DNA from: Halobacillus litoralis
GTDB lineage: Bacteria > Bacillota > Bacilli > Bacillales > Halobacillaceae
Direction of reading: 5' to 3'
Length of the DNA stretch: 64,000 nt
NCBI RefSeq assembly: GCF_009856415.1
Contig: NZ_WMEZ01000004.1
Location: forward strand, 1-64,000
In this document: one piece after another, positions 17,797 through 27,459 of the stretch
Layout: the number at the start of each line of letters is the position of its first letter
Position numbering within the stretch: the stretch's first letter is position 1
Translations under genes and position numbers: made by a program
The notes under the pieces: generated by a model
What the model saw: the letters and a program-made list of their open reading frames with translations, nothing else
Told to the model about the DNA's origin: nothing
Database searches by the model: none

Positions 17797-19224
17797 TCAA
17801 AACAAGTTGTCAACATGATATCCGCGACGCTGAACAGCTTCCCGGATCATGTCTAAAGACCCTTCAAGCTCTATTTGATAGCCAGTGATGTCAGCATCCT
17901 GCCTAACAAACAGCTCCTGTGGAATTTTACTAGATATCGGCTCAGAAAGCAATCGTTTTTTGCAATCCATGAACCTCGGATGCACAGCGATCATCAAGGC
18001 GTCCGCTTCTCTCTTTTGAAGAAGCTCTCTCTCTAAACGGTAAACCGCCGTTTCATCCGTGACATTCACTTCCTTAGAATGGGCTAATAAAGAAGGCAGG
18101 CTCGCGCTTTCCCTTTTTCTCGTCATTTCTAAAAGTCCCAATCTTGTCATGCCGAACACGTTTGTCTTCGTCGGATCCTCTTTCATCAGCTTCCTCATTT
18201 CGGAGAGAAGCTGTTTCTCTTTGCTCTCATCTTTCATTGAAATGAAATCAATAAGAATGATGCCTGATAAATTTCTCAAACGCACCTGCTTTTGTATTTC
18301 TTTTGCAGCCAGAATGTTGACATCAAGGGCCTGGGAATTTGAAAAGGATCGGCCTTTGACTTTATGACTGTTGACATCGATCACGGTCATCGCTTCCGTT
18401 TCTTCGATAACTAAGCTCACACCATTCTTCAACTCAACAAGAGGATGGATGATTTGCTCCTGAAGACTTGAGAACGAAACAGGCAGGTTTCCTTCCACAT
18501 CCCTTTCCCAGCGGATGCGTTCTGCCAATGAAGGAAACTTTTCCTTTAAGCGCTTCGACGTGCTCGCTTCATCGATGAGCACTTCTTGAATCGTAGTCGC
18601 TGGAAATTTACGAACAAATGCATCTGGAATTCCAGGCTCACTCCATAAGCAGCGAGGCTGATTGGTTTTTTTCTGCACCATCGTTTTCCACTCATCCCGA
18701 AGCCCTCTCAGCTCTTCTCTAACGGTCTCAGGAGCTACGTCACCAGCTGCCGTCCTTATGATACAACCTTCAGAACGATCGAATTCCTGCTCCAACCACG
18801 ATTCCAGCTCCGCTTTTTTCTCGCCCTCCAGCTTTCGCGAAATAGAAAGTTTGCCTTGAGCAAAAGGCTGATAAACCGTATACAACCCAGGCAACGTCAC
18901 GTTAGCAGTCAATGGAGCACCTTTGTTCCCTATAGGTTCCTTGATCGCTTGTACGATAACCTTCTGCCCTACATTCAATGCGGTTGATAATTTCCCTTCA
19001 CACCAGGGAACCATTTCCTTTCGTAGAAAACCGGAGCGCTCCTCTCCTATATCAATAAAAGCGGCATCCAATCCTTGATCCACCCGTTCTACTTTTCCTA
19101 AAAAAATAGAACCCGTGAGCTTTTCAGCACCGGGCCGGTCAATAACATATTCATGGATTTCCCCATTTTCAATGACCACTCCCGATTTTTCAGCTGCCTT
19201 TGTATGTAAAACTAATTTCCTCAT
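17797..19224 (-). CDS. rng: Ribonuclease E/G family endoribonuclease
   Basis: 475 residues from the ATG at 19224, preferred because GAGGG lies 6 bases upstream; an in-frame ATG at 19239 overlaps the spoIVFB stop. N-terminal S1-like domain (GSIFLGKVERVDQGLDAAFIDIG, about 35-58), then the catalytic region with MTVIDVNS and LRNLSGIILIDFI, carrying the two metal-binding aspartates. The region after LLEMTRKRES, where RNase E/G normally has the CPxCxG zinc link, has no cysteine. RNase E/G cleaves 5'-monophosphate single-stranded RNA. B. subtilis lacks this enzyme, but some other Bacillaceae have it. Confidence 0.9.
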   Translation of the reverse strand: MRKLVLHTKAAEKSGVVIENGEIHEYVIDRPGAEKLTGSIFLGKVERVDQGLDAAFIDIGEERSGFLRKEMVPWCEGKLSTALNVGQKVIVQAIKEPIGNKGAPLTANVTLPGLYTVYQPFAQGKLSISRKLEGEKKAELESWLEQEFDRSEGCIIRTAAGDVAPETVREELRGLRDEWKTMVQKKTNQPRCLWSEPGIPDAFVRKFPATTIQEVLIDEASTSKRLKEKFPSLAERIRWERDVEGNLPVSFSSLQEQIIHPLVELKNGVSLVIEETEAMTVIDVNSHKVKGRSFSNSQALDVNILAAKEIQKQVRLRNLSGIILIDFISMKDESKEKQLLSEMRKLMKEDPTKTNVFGMTRLGLLEMTRKRESASLPSLLAHSKEVNVTDETAVYRLERELLQKREADALMIAVHPRFMDCKKRLLSEPISSKIPQELFVRQDADITGYQIELEGSLDMIREAVQRRGYHVDNLF

Positions 19225-19235
19225 GTCATCCCTCA

Positions 19236-20093
19236 TCATATAGCGATTTCAGCAATGTCCCTGACTTTTAAGTGCGGCTTCTTTTGTTCAAAAAAAGCTC
19301 GGAGACACTCTTGTTCATCTACTATATAGAAAGGATTCGTATGTTTCAATACATACTTATGGCGCCGGTTAGAGTGGATGTTTTTCAGCACATCACGGAC
19401 GAGCGTTTCTTGATGAACGCTTACGTACTTGGTTTTCAAAGATTGCCTGTCTTGATACGTGCAATAAAGAAGATAACGCATCATCGTGTAAGACTTCCGT
19501 TTCCATTCGAGGACGTTTTCAATAAACAAAAAGGCGGTCAGAAGGATGGCAGCTAACGTCCAGCGCCCTTCCGTAAACATCCAGAACCCAGCGAATGTCA
19601 TGAATAGGAGCGATAAACTAAGGGCTACAGCCAAACTCACCCTGAAGGCAAAGAAACGATTCAATAAATAAAAGAGTAGCTTCCCACCATCTAACGGCCA
19701 AACCGGGAGCATGTTAAAAAGAAAAATGACTCCATTATAAAAGAAGGCGGTATTTAATAAAGGGTGAACACCGATCATGGATTGAATGGTAAGGAGCAAA
19801 ACAAAGATCCACAAATGCTGGAAAGGACCCGCCATCACCACAAGCATCTGCTCCCGGAAGGGCCTTGTGTTGTGTTCTTCGCTTACAACAGCCCCGCCGA
19901 ACAGCCAGATTTCCATTTTCTCCACGCGCCAGTCAAACCTTTTTGCCATAAGGAAATGGCCCAGTTCATGAACAATGACAATAGAAAACAAAACGATAAA
20001 TTCATAGATCGCTCCGGTCAACAGAGCGGAAAGAGCGAGTAAAAAGAAGAGGGGGTGAATATGGATATAGTCGCGAAATTTAAGGACCTTCAT
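19236..20093 (-). CDS. spoIVFB: Intramembrane metalloprotease SpoIVFB
   Basis: 285 residues, site-2 protease family M50B. Six or so membrane segments; zinc motif VHELGHFLMA near residue 41 and the third ligand in NMLPVWPLDGGK near 132; C-terminal CBS-like region (about 215-285). Cleaves pro-sigmaK in the mother cell during engulfment. Overlaps the end of spoIVFA by 14 bases, as expected for the two-gene operon. Confidence 0.95.
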   Translation of the reverse strand: MKVLKFRDYIHIHPLFFLLALSALLTGAIYEFIVLFSIVIVHELGHFLMAKRFDWRVEKMEIWLFGGAVVSEEHNTRPFREQMLVVMAGPFQHLWIFVLLLTIQSMIGVHPLLNTAFFYNGVIFLFNMLPVWPLDGGKLLFYLLNRFFAFRVSLAVALSLSLLFMTFAGFWMFTEGRWTLAAILLTAFLFIENVLEWKRKSYTMMRYLLYCTYQDRQSLKTKYVSVHQETLVRDVLKNIHSNRRHKYVLKHTNPFYIVDEQECLRAFFEQKKPHLKVRDIAEIAI

Positions 20094-20853
20094 TCACTTT
20101 GATCACCTGTACTGGATCTAGAAATGTGTTGTCTTTTTCAATAGCGAAGAAAAATTCCGCTGCCTGCCCCTCTTCCGCTTTCACGGATCCCAAATCCTTT
20201 TGCGATTGGACATGTTCATATAAATGGACATCGATAGACGATAAATATCCGTACGTCGTTTTCGTTCCATCTTCATGCTGTAAGACAACGGTCTTCCCTG
20301 ATTCTGAATCATTGCCGGCAAAAATGACGGTCCCTTCCCGTACCGCTTTCACTTGAGATCCATTTTCCGTCGTTAAAATGATCCCCTTGCCGTCATTTTG
20401 GAATGGAGTCGTTACGGTTCCATTCACAGGCATCGCTAGAGGTTCTTGACCCGTCTCATCTTCCGGCTGGAGGACCTGAAGGGGGTCACCGAATCGGTCG
20501 CTGTACCATGCGGTTACTTTGGCAAAAGGGAATTCTTCCTGCATTTGGCTGACCGCCCAATCGCCTGGTGCTTTAACAATAGCCAGGTCTGTATTTTTCC
20601 CTAAAGCTACGACGGCAAATAATAAGACAGCGAATAACACTTGCATGCCTAAACGACTCGTAGCACTTGACTGTTCTTCCTTTTTCACCGGTTTATGACC
20701 ATAGCCATTAACCAGTGGTGGGTATCCATGCATTTCTTCATCTTGAGGGGGAGAGAAGACTCCAGGCGGGCTTGTCCCCTGACGATGCATTTTCCTCTTT
20801 TTGCGATCAGCTATATTCTTGCGTACATCACGAATGTTCTTTTTCACAACCAA
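20080..20853 (-). CDS. spoIVFA: SpoIVFA, inhibitor of SpoIVFB
   Basis: 257 residues: basic cytosolic N-terminus (1-70), a single membrane helix (about 72-90), and a degenerate LytM/M23 domain (about 145-250, PVNGTVTTPFQNDGKGI, GTVIFAG, VLQHEDGTKTTYGYL) without the full zinc ligand set. Holds SpoIVFB inactive with BofA until SpoIVB cleaves it. Operon with spoIVFB. Confidence 0.93.
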   Translation of the reverse strand: MVVKKNIRDVRKNIADRKKRKMHRQGTSPPGVFSPPQDEEMHGYPPLVNGYGHKPVKKEEQSSATSRLGMQVLFAVLLFAVVALGKNTDLAIVKAPGDWAVSQMQEEFPFAKVTAWYSDRFGDPLQVLQPEDETGQEPLAMPVNGTVTTPFQNDGKGIILTTENGSQVKAVREGTVIFAGNDSESGKTVVLQHEDGTKTTYGYLSSIDVHLYEHVQSQKDLGSVKAEEGQAAEFFFAIEKDNTFLDPVQVIKVNEGP

Positions 20854-20919
20854 ACCCCTCTCTACTCTTTTTCTATCAGTCTATGGGACAAGGAGGTGGT
20901 TTATTAATTCAAAATAAAA

Positions 20920-20946
20920 AAACCTGCCACAGTCTGTGACAGGTAA
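20920..20946 (-). terminator. Terminator of minCD
   Basis: 11-bp stem ACCTGTCACAG/CTGTGGCAGGT on the minus strand (one wobble) followed by TTTTTTT. It separates minD from spoIVFA. Confidence 0.85.
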
Positions 20947-20954
20947 AGATTTCG

Positions 20955-21752
20955 TTATGTGCGCATACCGAAGAATTTCTTAACTTTCGCGAGAACGCCC
21001 CGTTCTTCATCAAGCTTCATGAGGGGGACCGTTTCTCCAAGAATTCTTCTTGCGATGTTTCTGTATGCGAGAGAAGCTTTCGAGTTCGGTTTCATAGCCA
21101 CAGGCTCACCACTGTTGGATGCTTTAATGACCGCATCATCATCGATGACAATCCCAAGCAGATCAATAGACAGGACATTGACGATTTCATCGACATCCAG
21201 CATGTCCCCGTTTTTCATCATATGATTCCGAATACGGTTGATCACCAGTTTCGGAGATTCCATTTCTTCCTGCTCCAACAGACCAATGATCCGATCCGCG
21301 TCACGCACGCTTGATTTCTCCGGTGTTGTGACGACAATTGCCTTGTCCGCACCTGCAACCGCATTTTTATACCCTTGCTCAATCCCTGCCGGACAATCGA
21401 TGACGACATAATCGTACTCTTGTTTCAATTCCTCAACAATGGCTTTGACCGCTTCCGGAGTCACTTCTGATTTGTCCGATGTCTGGGCCGCCGGAAGCAA
21501 ATGCAGACAGTCAAAACGCTTATCCGTAATTAAGGCCTGTTTCGTCTTACAACGCTCGTTTACGACATCGACAATGTCATAGATGATGCGGTTTTCAAGC
21601 CCCATCACGACATCCAAATTTCTGAGACCGATATCAGTATCAACGAGACACACCTTTTTCTTCTGCAAGGCCAAAGCGGTCCCCAGGTTCGCAGTAGTTG
21701 TCGTCTTTCCGACCCCTCCCTTTCCAGAGGTAATGACTATCGCTTCACCCAT
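20955..21752 (-). CDS. minD: Septum site-determining ATPase MinD
   Basis: 265 residues. Deviant Walker A GKGGVGKTTTTANLG near residue 10, switch region DTDIGLRNLDV, VVIDCPAGIEQG, and a C-terminal amphipathic membrane-targeting helix (VLAKVKKFFGM). Positions MinC at the membrane to block polar FtsZ rings. Overlaps minC by 8 bases. Confidence 0.97.
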   Translation of the reverse strand: MGEAIVITSGKGGVGKTTTTANLGTALALQKKKVCLVDTDIGLRNLDVVMGLENRIIYDIVDVVNERCKTKQALITDKRFDCLHLLPAAQTSDKSEVTPEAVKAIVEELKQEYDYVVIDCPAGIEQGYKNAVAGADKAIVVTTPEKSSVRDADRIIGLLEQEEMESPKLVINRIRNHMMKNGDMLDVDEIVNVLSIDLLGIVIDDDAVIKASNSGEPVAMKPNSKASLAYRNIARRILGETVPLMKLDEERGVLAKVKKFFGMRT

Positions 21753-22431
21753 TGATCATTCTCCTTTCAAAACTAACCAGATCCGGTCTCTTTTTTACAA
21801 CCTCTTGAATTCGATCGATCCGAATTTTTTCGATGGATTCATCAATGAATCCACATTCCATATACACACCCTCCGACTCATAATCCGGAGAGCGGCTTAA
21901 CTGATCAGCGATTCTAAGTTGGCTCGGCTGCATGTAGGAGGAGGCAATCACCGCATCCGTATCCCCCTCGTATCCTGCATGCGCAATCCCTCGCAAACTT
22001 CCCATGACAAAAATGTTGCCTGTGGCTTTGATTTGGCCTCCAGGGTTCACATCACCAATCAAAAGCAAGTCACCCTTGACTTCCACTAACTGCCCGGACC
22101 GGACGGTTTTAGCGACAGGGGTGATCTCCGTATTTTCTTTCCATTCAAGAGCTTCCTTTTTCGTTAAAACATCCGACTCGATTTTTTCGACGACGAGCTT
22201 CTGCTTTTCCCGGACAACCTCGGAGAGCTCTTCTTTTTGCTCTTCATTCAAATACCTGTTACCGAGCTTGATCGTCACTCGGATCATCGGATGTTCGTCT
22301 GTCAATCCGTTCATTGACAATTGGTTTTGCAATTCTTTTAAAAGAGATGAGAAGGAGCATTGATCATCCAAATGCAATGTCAGACCGTCCCTCGTTCCTT
22401 TAATCATCACCTTTTGTACATTAGCAGCCAT
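21745..22431 (-). CDS. minC: Septum formation inhibitor MinC
   Basis: 228 residues from the ATG at 22431 (GAGGTG upstream); the in-frame TTG at 22455 is less likely. N-terminal FtsZ-inhibiting domain (about 1-100), linker, and C-terminal beta-helix (about 112-215, RSGQLVEVKGDLLLIGDVNPGG, written here as position only, then GSLRGIAHAG) that binds MinD. Lies between mreD and minD, as in B. subtilis. Confidence 0.95.
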   Translation of the reverse strand: MAANVQKVMIKGTRDGLTLHLDDQCSFSSLLKELQNQLSMNGLTDEHPMIRVTIKLGNRYLNEEQKEELSEVVREKQKLVVEKIESDVLTKKEALEWKENTEITPVAKTVRSGQLVEVKGDLLLIGDVNPGGQIKATGNIFVMGSLRGIAHAGYEGDTDAVIASSYMQPSQLRIADQLSRSPDYESEGVYMECGFIDESIEKIRIDRIQEVVKKRPDLVSFERRMING

Positions 22432-22469
22432 AGGCTCTTTCACCTCAAACCTCAAACATTTCCATCAGA

Positions 22470-22997
22470 TTAGATATTGCTCACTTCTTCCCCCCAGGCA
22501 TACACTTTTTCCTTCACGAGTGGATAGAGGATGATGAAGAAGATCATATTCGCTGCCAGAGTCGGCAGCAACCTCAATAGAGCGTAATCTCCCCAAGTCA
22601 TGGATGTAATTTGTACGAATGAATAAATGATATATAGCATCGTATCAGCTAACGCCACACCGACGACCGCCAATAAAGATGCCGCAAAAAAATTGGCATG
22701 CAGCCATTTGTTTAAACCATGCACGATATAAATGATCAGGGTGTATGTAATCATATATACCCCCAGCACGCCTGTGTAGACAACATCGATCAATAAACCG
22801 AAAGCAAGACCATACCAGACAGCGTTGTACGTATCGTCCCTGTCATAAAAAATGGCGAGGATCAAAAGGAATATCAATATCCAATGTGGAGTCATTAGCA
22901 AATCAGAGTAAACAAGATTCGCCGGCAGCATACTCATGGCCATCCCCTGCATGATCAAGAAAAACAAACATAAGAGCGCAATGAAGTATCGACTCAT
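22470..22997 (-). CDS. mreD: Rod shape-determining protein MreD
   Basis: 175 residues, about five to six membrane helices, with PHWILIFLLI and GLAFGLLIDVVYTG. Part of the elongasome with MreB, MreC, RodA and PBP2. Overlaps mreC by 4 bases. Confidence 0.93.
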   Translation of the reverse strand: MSRYFIALLCLFFLIMQGMAMSMLPANLVYSDLLMTPHWILIFLLILAIFYDRDDTYNAVWYGLAFGLLIDVVYTGVLGVYMITYTLIIYIVHGLNKWLHANFFAASLLAVVGVALADTMLYIIYSFVQITSMTWGDYALLRLLPTLAANMIFFIILYPLVKEKVYAWGEEVSNI

Positions 22998-23875
22998 GAT
23001 GCTTCATCCTCCTGTTCATCTTCAGGATCCACTGTTTCTACTGTACGATCGACAACCATCACATGATTGATATCAAACAAATCGGCAAACGGTTCAACAT
23101 AAGCGGTTTGAGTCAGGCCAAACTGATCATTGACGACTTCTTCAACCGTTCCAATTCTCAAGTTGCTTGGGAAAACCCCTCCCAACCCAGATGAAATCAC
23201 AGTATCTCCTGGTTTAAGTTCCTCATCCAGCTTGATTTCTTCTAGTAAAAGGCGTCCAGTTTCATCATCATAGCCTTCAATCAGACCGAAAGCTTCATCC
23301 TGATCCTCACGAACGACCCAAGCAGATATTTTGTTGGAGCGATCGAATCCACTTAAGAGTTGAACCGTGGAATGGAAAGCACCCACGGACTTAATTTTTC
23401 CGATCAAACCATCGCTGGTCATGACGGCCATATCTTTTTCAACACCGTGCTCTTCCCCTTTATTGATGGTCATCTGCTCAAACCAACGGTCTGAACTTCT
23501 CGCAATGACCGTCGCCTGCACAGGAGAATAATCACTCAAACTATCGGACTTGTCCAATGTTTCTTGAAGGTCTTCAATTTCACTACGTAGTGATTGATTT
23601 TCTTGAATGACACCCTTGTATTCAGAGAGTCTCGCTTTCAATACTTCGTTTTGTTCATAAACACCAAACATGTCTTGAATATTTTCAATGGTGTTGTCCA
23701 CAAGACTGACCGGTTTATGGAAGATGGTTTGCATCCAACCGACCGAATCATGCAGAAATTTCTCAGGTGTGCTTAACGAATCACGGTCACGGATTGAAAA
23801 GCCGATCAATGCTACGAGTACGATAAATCCTACTAATACAATCATCAGTCTTTTTCTACGAAATAACGAAGGCAT
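22994..23875 (-). CDS. mreC: Rod shape-determining protein MreC
   Basis: 293 residues: short cytosolic N-terminus, one membrane helix (about 9-27), a coiled coil (about 75-112), then the double beta-barrel domain (VIARSSDRWFEQMTINKG, GKIKSVG, VISSGLGGVFPSNLRIG). Acidic C-terminal tail. Links MreB to wall synthesis outside the membrane. Weak ribosome binding site GGAGTAG. Confidence 0.95.
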   Translation of the reverse strand: MPSLFRRKRLMIVLVGFIVLVALIGFSIRDRDSLSTPEKFLHDSVGWMQTIFHKPVSLVDNTIENIQDMFGVYEQNEVLKARLSEYKGVIQENQSLRSEIEDLQETLDKSDSLSDYSPVQATVIARSSDRWFEQMTINKGEEHGVEKDMAVMTSDGLIGKIKSVGAFHSTVQLLSGFDRSNKISAWVVREDQDEAFGLIEGYDDETGRLLLEEIKLDEELKPGDTVISSGLGGVFPSNLRIGTVEEVVNDQFGLTQTAYVEPFADLFDINHVMVVDRTVETVDPEDEQEDEAS

Positions 23876-23886
23876 AACGGGCTAAA

Positions 23887-24927
23887 CTACTCCATTTTCG
23901 CCCGGCTTGCTACATTCGGTTGCGAACGGAAATGATGGATATACTCCAAAGACTTCCCTGTTCCAACCGCCACACAATCAAGAGGATTGTCGGCAATAAA
24001 TACGGGCATGTTCGTTTCTTCACTGATGACTGTATCGATGTTCCTTAGCAAGGCGCCTCCCCCAGTAAGGACAATCCCGCGCTCCATGATATCCGCAGCT
24101 AGTTCTGGAGGTGTTTTTTCTAACGTGTTTTTGACCGTTTCAATAATTGAATCAATCGTATCTTTCATAGCACTTACAATTTCGTCGCTTTGTACCTTAA
24201 TGGTTTTCGGCAGACCGCTGAGCAAATCCCGGCCCCTAATGTCCATTTCGTCAACTTCAGAGACTTCTCCTGCTCCACCTAATTCCATCTTCACTTCTTC
24301 AGCCGTACGTTCACCAATCATCAAGTTGTACTTTTTGCGGACATGCTGAATGATATTATCATCCATTTCATCCCCTGCGATGCGGATGGACTGGCTTGTA
24401 ACGATTCCACCTAGAGAGATGATTGCTACTTCTGTGGTGCCACCACCAATATCAACGACCATGCTTCCGGTCGGTTCCCATACAGGAAGGCCTGCACCGA
24501 TAGCAGCCGCAAATGGTTCCGCAATCGGATAAGCTTCTTTGGCTCCGGCCTGTTTTGTTGCATCAATGACCGCACGTTCTTCTACCATCGTAATGCCAGA
24601 AGGTACACAAACCATGACGTTTGGTTTACTTGCAAAAGAGGAACGCGTTTTCAACGCCTTCTTTATATAATATTTCATCATTTGAGCAGTCGTGTCATAA
24701 TCGGCAATCACGCCATCCTTCATCGGTCGGATAACATTTATGTAACCTGGCGTTCGCCCAATCATGTTCCGCGCATCATTCCCGACAGCTTCAATGTCAC
24801 CGGTTTGCGTATTTTTAGCAACAACGGAAGGCTCTCGAACAATGACTCCTTTACCTTTCAAAAAAACAAGTGTATTGGCAGTGCCCAAATCAATTCCTAA
24901 ATCTTGAGAGAATCCAAAAATCCCCAA
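23887..24927 (-). CDS. mreB: Rod shape-determining actin-like protein MreB
   Basis: 346 residues. Starts with TTG (AAGGAAG six bases upstream). Actin-fold nucleotide motifs: [12 protein letters not shown] near residue 10, [14 protein letters not shown] near 160, [11 protein letters not shown] near 290. The N-terminal GIFGFSQDL supports the start. First gene of mreBCD-minCD. Confidence 0.97.
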   Translation of the reverse strand: MGIFGFSQDLGIDLGTANTLVFLKGKGVIVREPSVVAKNTQTGDIEAVGNDARNMIGRTPGYINVIRPMKDGVIADYDTTAQMMKYYIKKALKTRSSFASKPNVMVCVPSGITMVEERAVIDATKQAGAKEAYPIAEPFAAAIGAGLPVWEPTGSMVVDIGGGTTEVAIISLGGIVTSQSIRIAGDEMDDNIIQHVRKKYNLMIGERTAEEVKMELGGAGEVSEVDEMDIRGRDLLSGLPKTIKVQSDEIVSAMKDTIDSIIETVKNTLEKTPPELAADIMERGIVLTGGGALLRNIDTVISEETNMPVFIADNPLDCVAVGTGKSLEYIHHFRSQPNVASRAKME

Positions 24928-25000
24928 TAATATCTTCCTTTCTAAAACCCGCTTTCCATTCAGCGGGGGTTAGGCATCTATATAGAATCATGATTAGAAG

Positions 25001-25037
25001 AAGCGCCTATTTATAAGAAAATCCTATAAATGGCGCT
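25001..25037. terminator. Hairpin between radC and mreB
   Basis: AAGCGCC(T)ATTTATA pairs with TATAAATGGCGCTT, one bulge. The T run is stronger on the plus strand, but on the minus strand CTTCTTCT follows, so it may end radC transcription. Confidence 0.55.
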
Positions 25038-25089
25038 TTTTCTTTTTCATCTATTCAATTATACGAAAAATCCACAAAAATAGATAGTG

Positions 25090-25779
25090 TTACAAATAGC
25101 CTTTTTCTTTAAGACTAATGAATTTACGATCACCAATGACCAGATGATCCAGCAATTCGATGCCAATCATCTTCCCGCATTCTTTCAACCTGCGTGTCAC
25201 TTGGATATCTTCTTGAGACGGAGTGGGATCGCCGGAAGGGTGGTTATGGGCGCAAATGATAGAGGCGGCAGACCTTTTCACCGCTTCTTTGAACACCTCT
25301 CTCGGATGGACAATTGAAGCATTCAAGCTGCCGATAAAGATGGTTTGTCTGTGGAGGACCTGGTTTTTCGTGTTCAAAAACAAACAGATGAAGTGTTCCT
25401 GTTTTAAATCTCTCATCTCTTCCATGATAAAGTCCGCTCCATCTTCTGGACTTCTGATCATATAACGTTCCACAGGTTTCATTTTTTGCATTCGTTTTCC
25501 TAATTCTATCGCTGCCAAGAGCAAAACGGCTTTTGCTGATCCAATCCCTCGAATGGCTGTCAGCTCTTCGATTGTTGCATCTTTAAGAAGCATGATTCCC
25601 TCAAAATGGACAAGGAGCCGGTTGGAGAGCTCCATCACGGACTCCCGTTTTGTTCCACTTCCTAACAAAATGGCGAACAATTCTTGATTCGATAAATGGG
25701 AAGCTCCGAGTTCAATCAGCCGTTCCCTCGGCCGGTCTTGCCTCGGAACATCTTTAATCATTACACTCGTTTGGGTCAA
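25090..25779 (-). CDS. radC: RadC (JAB/MPN domain) family protein
   Basis: 229 residues. N-terminal UPF0758 region with PRERLIELGASHLSNQELFA and a helix-hairpin-helix (ELTAIRGIGSAKA, near 70-82). The C-terminal JAB domain carries the metal motif HNHPSGDPTPSQED near 175. Biochemical function unsettled, and a role in DNA repair is not confirmed in studied species. TTG start with GGAAAGG upstream. Same place as B. subtilis ysxA. Confidence 0.92.
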   Translation of the reverse strand: MTQTSVMIKDVPRQDRPRERLIELGASHLSNQELFAILLGSGTKRESVMELSNRLLVHFEGIMLLKDATIEELTAIRGIGSAKAVLLLAAIELGKRMQKMKPVERYMIRSPEDGADFIMEEMRDLKQEHFICLFLNTKNQVLHRQTIFIGSLNASIVHPREVFKEAVKRSAASIICAHNHPSGDPTPSQEDIQVTRRLKECGKMIGIELLDHLVIGDRKFISLKEKGYL

Positions 25780-25821
25780 TGATTCGCATCCTTTCCTTCT
25801 AAGTCCCCATGCCAGAAGGAG

Positions 25822-26400
25822 TCACTCGGGGGAGATGCCTAACCTCTTAAGTTCACGTGCCACCCGTGACAGCGGCAGACCGACGACACTGTAATAGTCT
25901 CCGTGGATTTTTTCTACGAACAAGGACCCTTTCCCTTGGATGCCGTATCCTCCAGCCTTATCCCAAGCCTCCCCAGTCCTGATATAGGCATCGATCTCAT
26001 CATCTGACAAGTTGTAGAAGGTCACTTCTGTCTTAACATGAAACCTATCCGCGGTTTGATTTGTCTTTAAACAAACCCCTGTGTAAACCTCGTGTGTCGT
26101 ATCACTTAAAGTTCTTAGATACTTCCTTGCATCTTGATCATCCTTCGGTTTCCCAAGGATTTCACCATTGTAAACAACGACCGTATCCGAAGTTAGGAGA
26201 ACCTCACTCTCATCCACCTTTACGTTTTCAGCCTTCACCCTCGCCAAATGAAGGACGGCCTCTTCCGGTGACATTCCTTCCTCGATCACTTCTTCAGCAT
26301 TCGATGGACGGACTTCAAATGCAAAGCCTGCAAGCTCGAGCAGTTCTTTTCTTCTTGGGGACTGTGACCCTAAAACTAAGCGCTTCATTCCAAACATCAT
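25822..26400 (-). CDS. maf: Maf-type nucleoside triphosphate pyrophosphatase
   Basis: 192 residues. Signature GSQSPRRKELLELAG near residue 11, TSDTVVVYNGEILGKPKD near 70, GGYGIQGKGSLFVEKIHGDYYSVVGLP near 148 (written as separate known blocks GGYGIQGKG and GDYYSVVGLP). Hydrolyses dTTP/UTP and modified pyrimidine nucleotides; in B. subtilis linked to septum control. MKRLVLG at 26388 is an alternative start; AAAGG lies close to the first two ATGs. Confidence 0.93.
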   Translation of the reverse strand: MMFGMKRLVLGSQSPRRKELLELAGFAFEVRPSNAEEVIEEGMSPEEAVLHLARVKAENVKVDESEVLLTSDTVVVYNGEILGKPKDDQDARKYLRTLSDTTHEVYTGVCLKTNQTADRFHVKTEVTFYNLSDDEIDAYIRTGEAWDKAGGYGIQGKGSLFVEKIHGDYYSVVGLPLSRVARELKRLGISPE

Positions 26401-26490
26401 CCTTTCTACACATGGGGCTCTTTCTATACTACAAGATTTCCATGAAACCGAGGATTATAGAAAGACTCATTTCCCACAAGAAATAAGGTA

Positions 26491-26527
26491 TAAAAAAAGA
26501 GCTTCCTTTTAAGAAAACTCCTTTTTT
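26491..26527 (-). terminator. Terminator of the SPOR gene
   Basis: On the minus strand GAGTTTTC pairs with GGAAGCTC (two G-U pairs), and A/T tracts extend the stem. TTTTTTT follows. Confidence 0.7.
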
Positions 26528-26552
26528 CATAGAGTATCACGTGATGTTTTCC

Positions 26553-27365
26553 TTATTCTAATGATTGAGTAACTTTTAACCAATTAATATTCGTATCATC
26601 CTGGGATTCCCATTCATTCATAGCTTGTCCAAGTGATGTATTCTCTCCGACTTCATCCATGAGTTTCTTTCTTTCATTTTCAGTCAAATCTCCCATTTCA
26701 TGTGTTTCAATTGAGGTTGCCAACACTTGGGGGATTTCTTTATCAATCGTTACCACAAAAGGCTTCACATAAGTCTCAATGCTCTTTCCCGCAAGGCGAT
26801 CAGCAATCTGATCCGCTTCCTGTTTATTCGGAGCACTCCCAACAAACAAGAAATATTGCCCATCCCTTTGCCAAACCAAGGAGGGTACAAGAAGAGCAGT
26901 TAATTTGCTCTGCCATTCATTCGCCTTTCCCTCTGTTGAAAAAGCTCCCGCCTGAACGATATATGTATCAAACGTTTGCGCGGGGCCAGCCGGAAGCTCA
27001 GCCGCTGGTTCATCTTGTGATGTCACCACTTCCGTGTCCGTATTCGCCTCTCCAGACGCTGGTACGGTTTCAGTTCCTGGCGCAGATGAATCTGTTAAAG
27101 ATACAAACATACGAAGCAGCAGGAAACCAAGGCCAAGACTGACAAAAAGGGCAGTCAGAGCAGTTGTGATTAACGGTCTGACAGGTGTTGAAGAAAAGCG
27201 TTTCTTTTTAAAAGGAATGTGGTACACCCGTGTGGCCGGACGTTCGTCTTCCTTATCTTCTTCTACTGCAGCGGCATGTTCCTTTTGTGTGCGTACAACT
27301 TCATTTTTCGTTTCCTGCTGATGTTCGTTCCGAAATGAGATGGAGATCTTATTTTTGGAATCCAT
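26553..27365 (-). CDS. spoIIB: SPOR-domain membrane protein in the spoIIB position
   Basis: 270 residues: cytosolic N-terminus, one membrane helix (about 66-88), an acidic linker, and a SPOR domain (about 132-205: YIVQAGAFSTEGKANEWQ, QYFLFVGSAPNKQEA). SPOR domains bind denuded septal peptidoglycan. SpoIIB of B. subtilis has the same architecture and lies between comC and maf, exactly the position seen here, so a role in engulfment-stage septal thinning is inferred. It sits 94 bases downstream of pilO and might receive pilus-operon readthrough. CAGGAG upstream of the ATG. Confidence 0.78.
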   Translation of the reverse strand: MDSKNKISISFRNEHQQETKNEVVRTQKEHAAAVEEDKEDERPATRVYHIPFKKKRFSSTPVRPLITTALTALFVSLGLGFLLLRMFVSLTDSSAPGTETVPASGEANTDTEVVTSQDEPAAELPAGPAQTFDTYIVQAGAFSTEGKANEWQSKLTALLVPSLVWQRDGQYFLFVGSAPNKQEADQIADRLAGKSIETYVKPFVVTIDKEIPQVLATSIETHEMGDLTENERKKLMDEVGENTSLGQAMNEWESQDDTNINWLKVTQSLE

Positions 27366-27459
27366 GGTTTGATCACTCCTGCAAGGTTTGTTCCAACCCT
27401 ATCACAGCAGTTTTGAAAACCACGCTGAAATTTGTCAGTAGCCCTTCGACAATTTCGGC

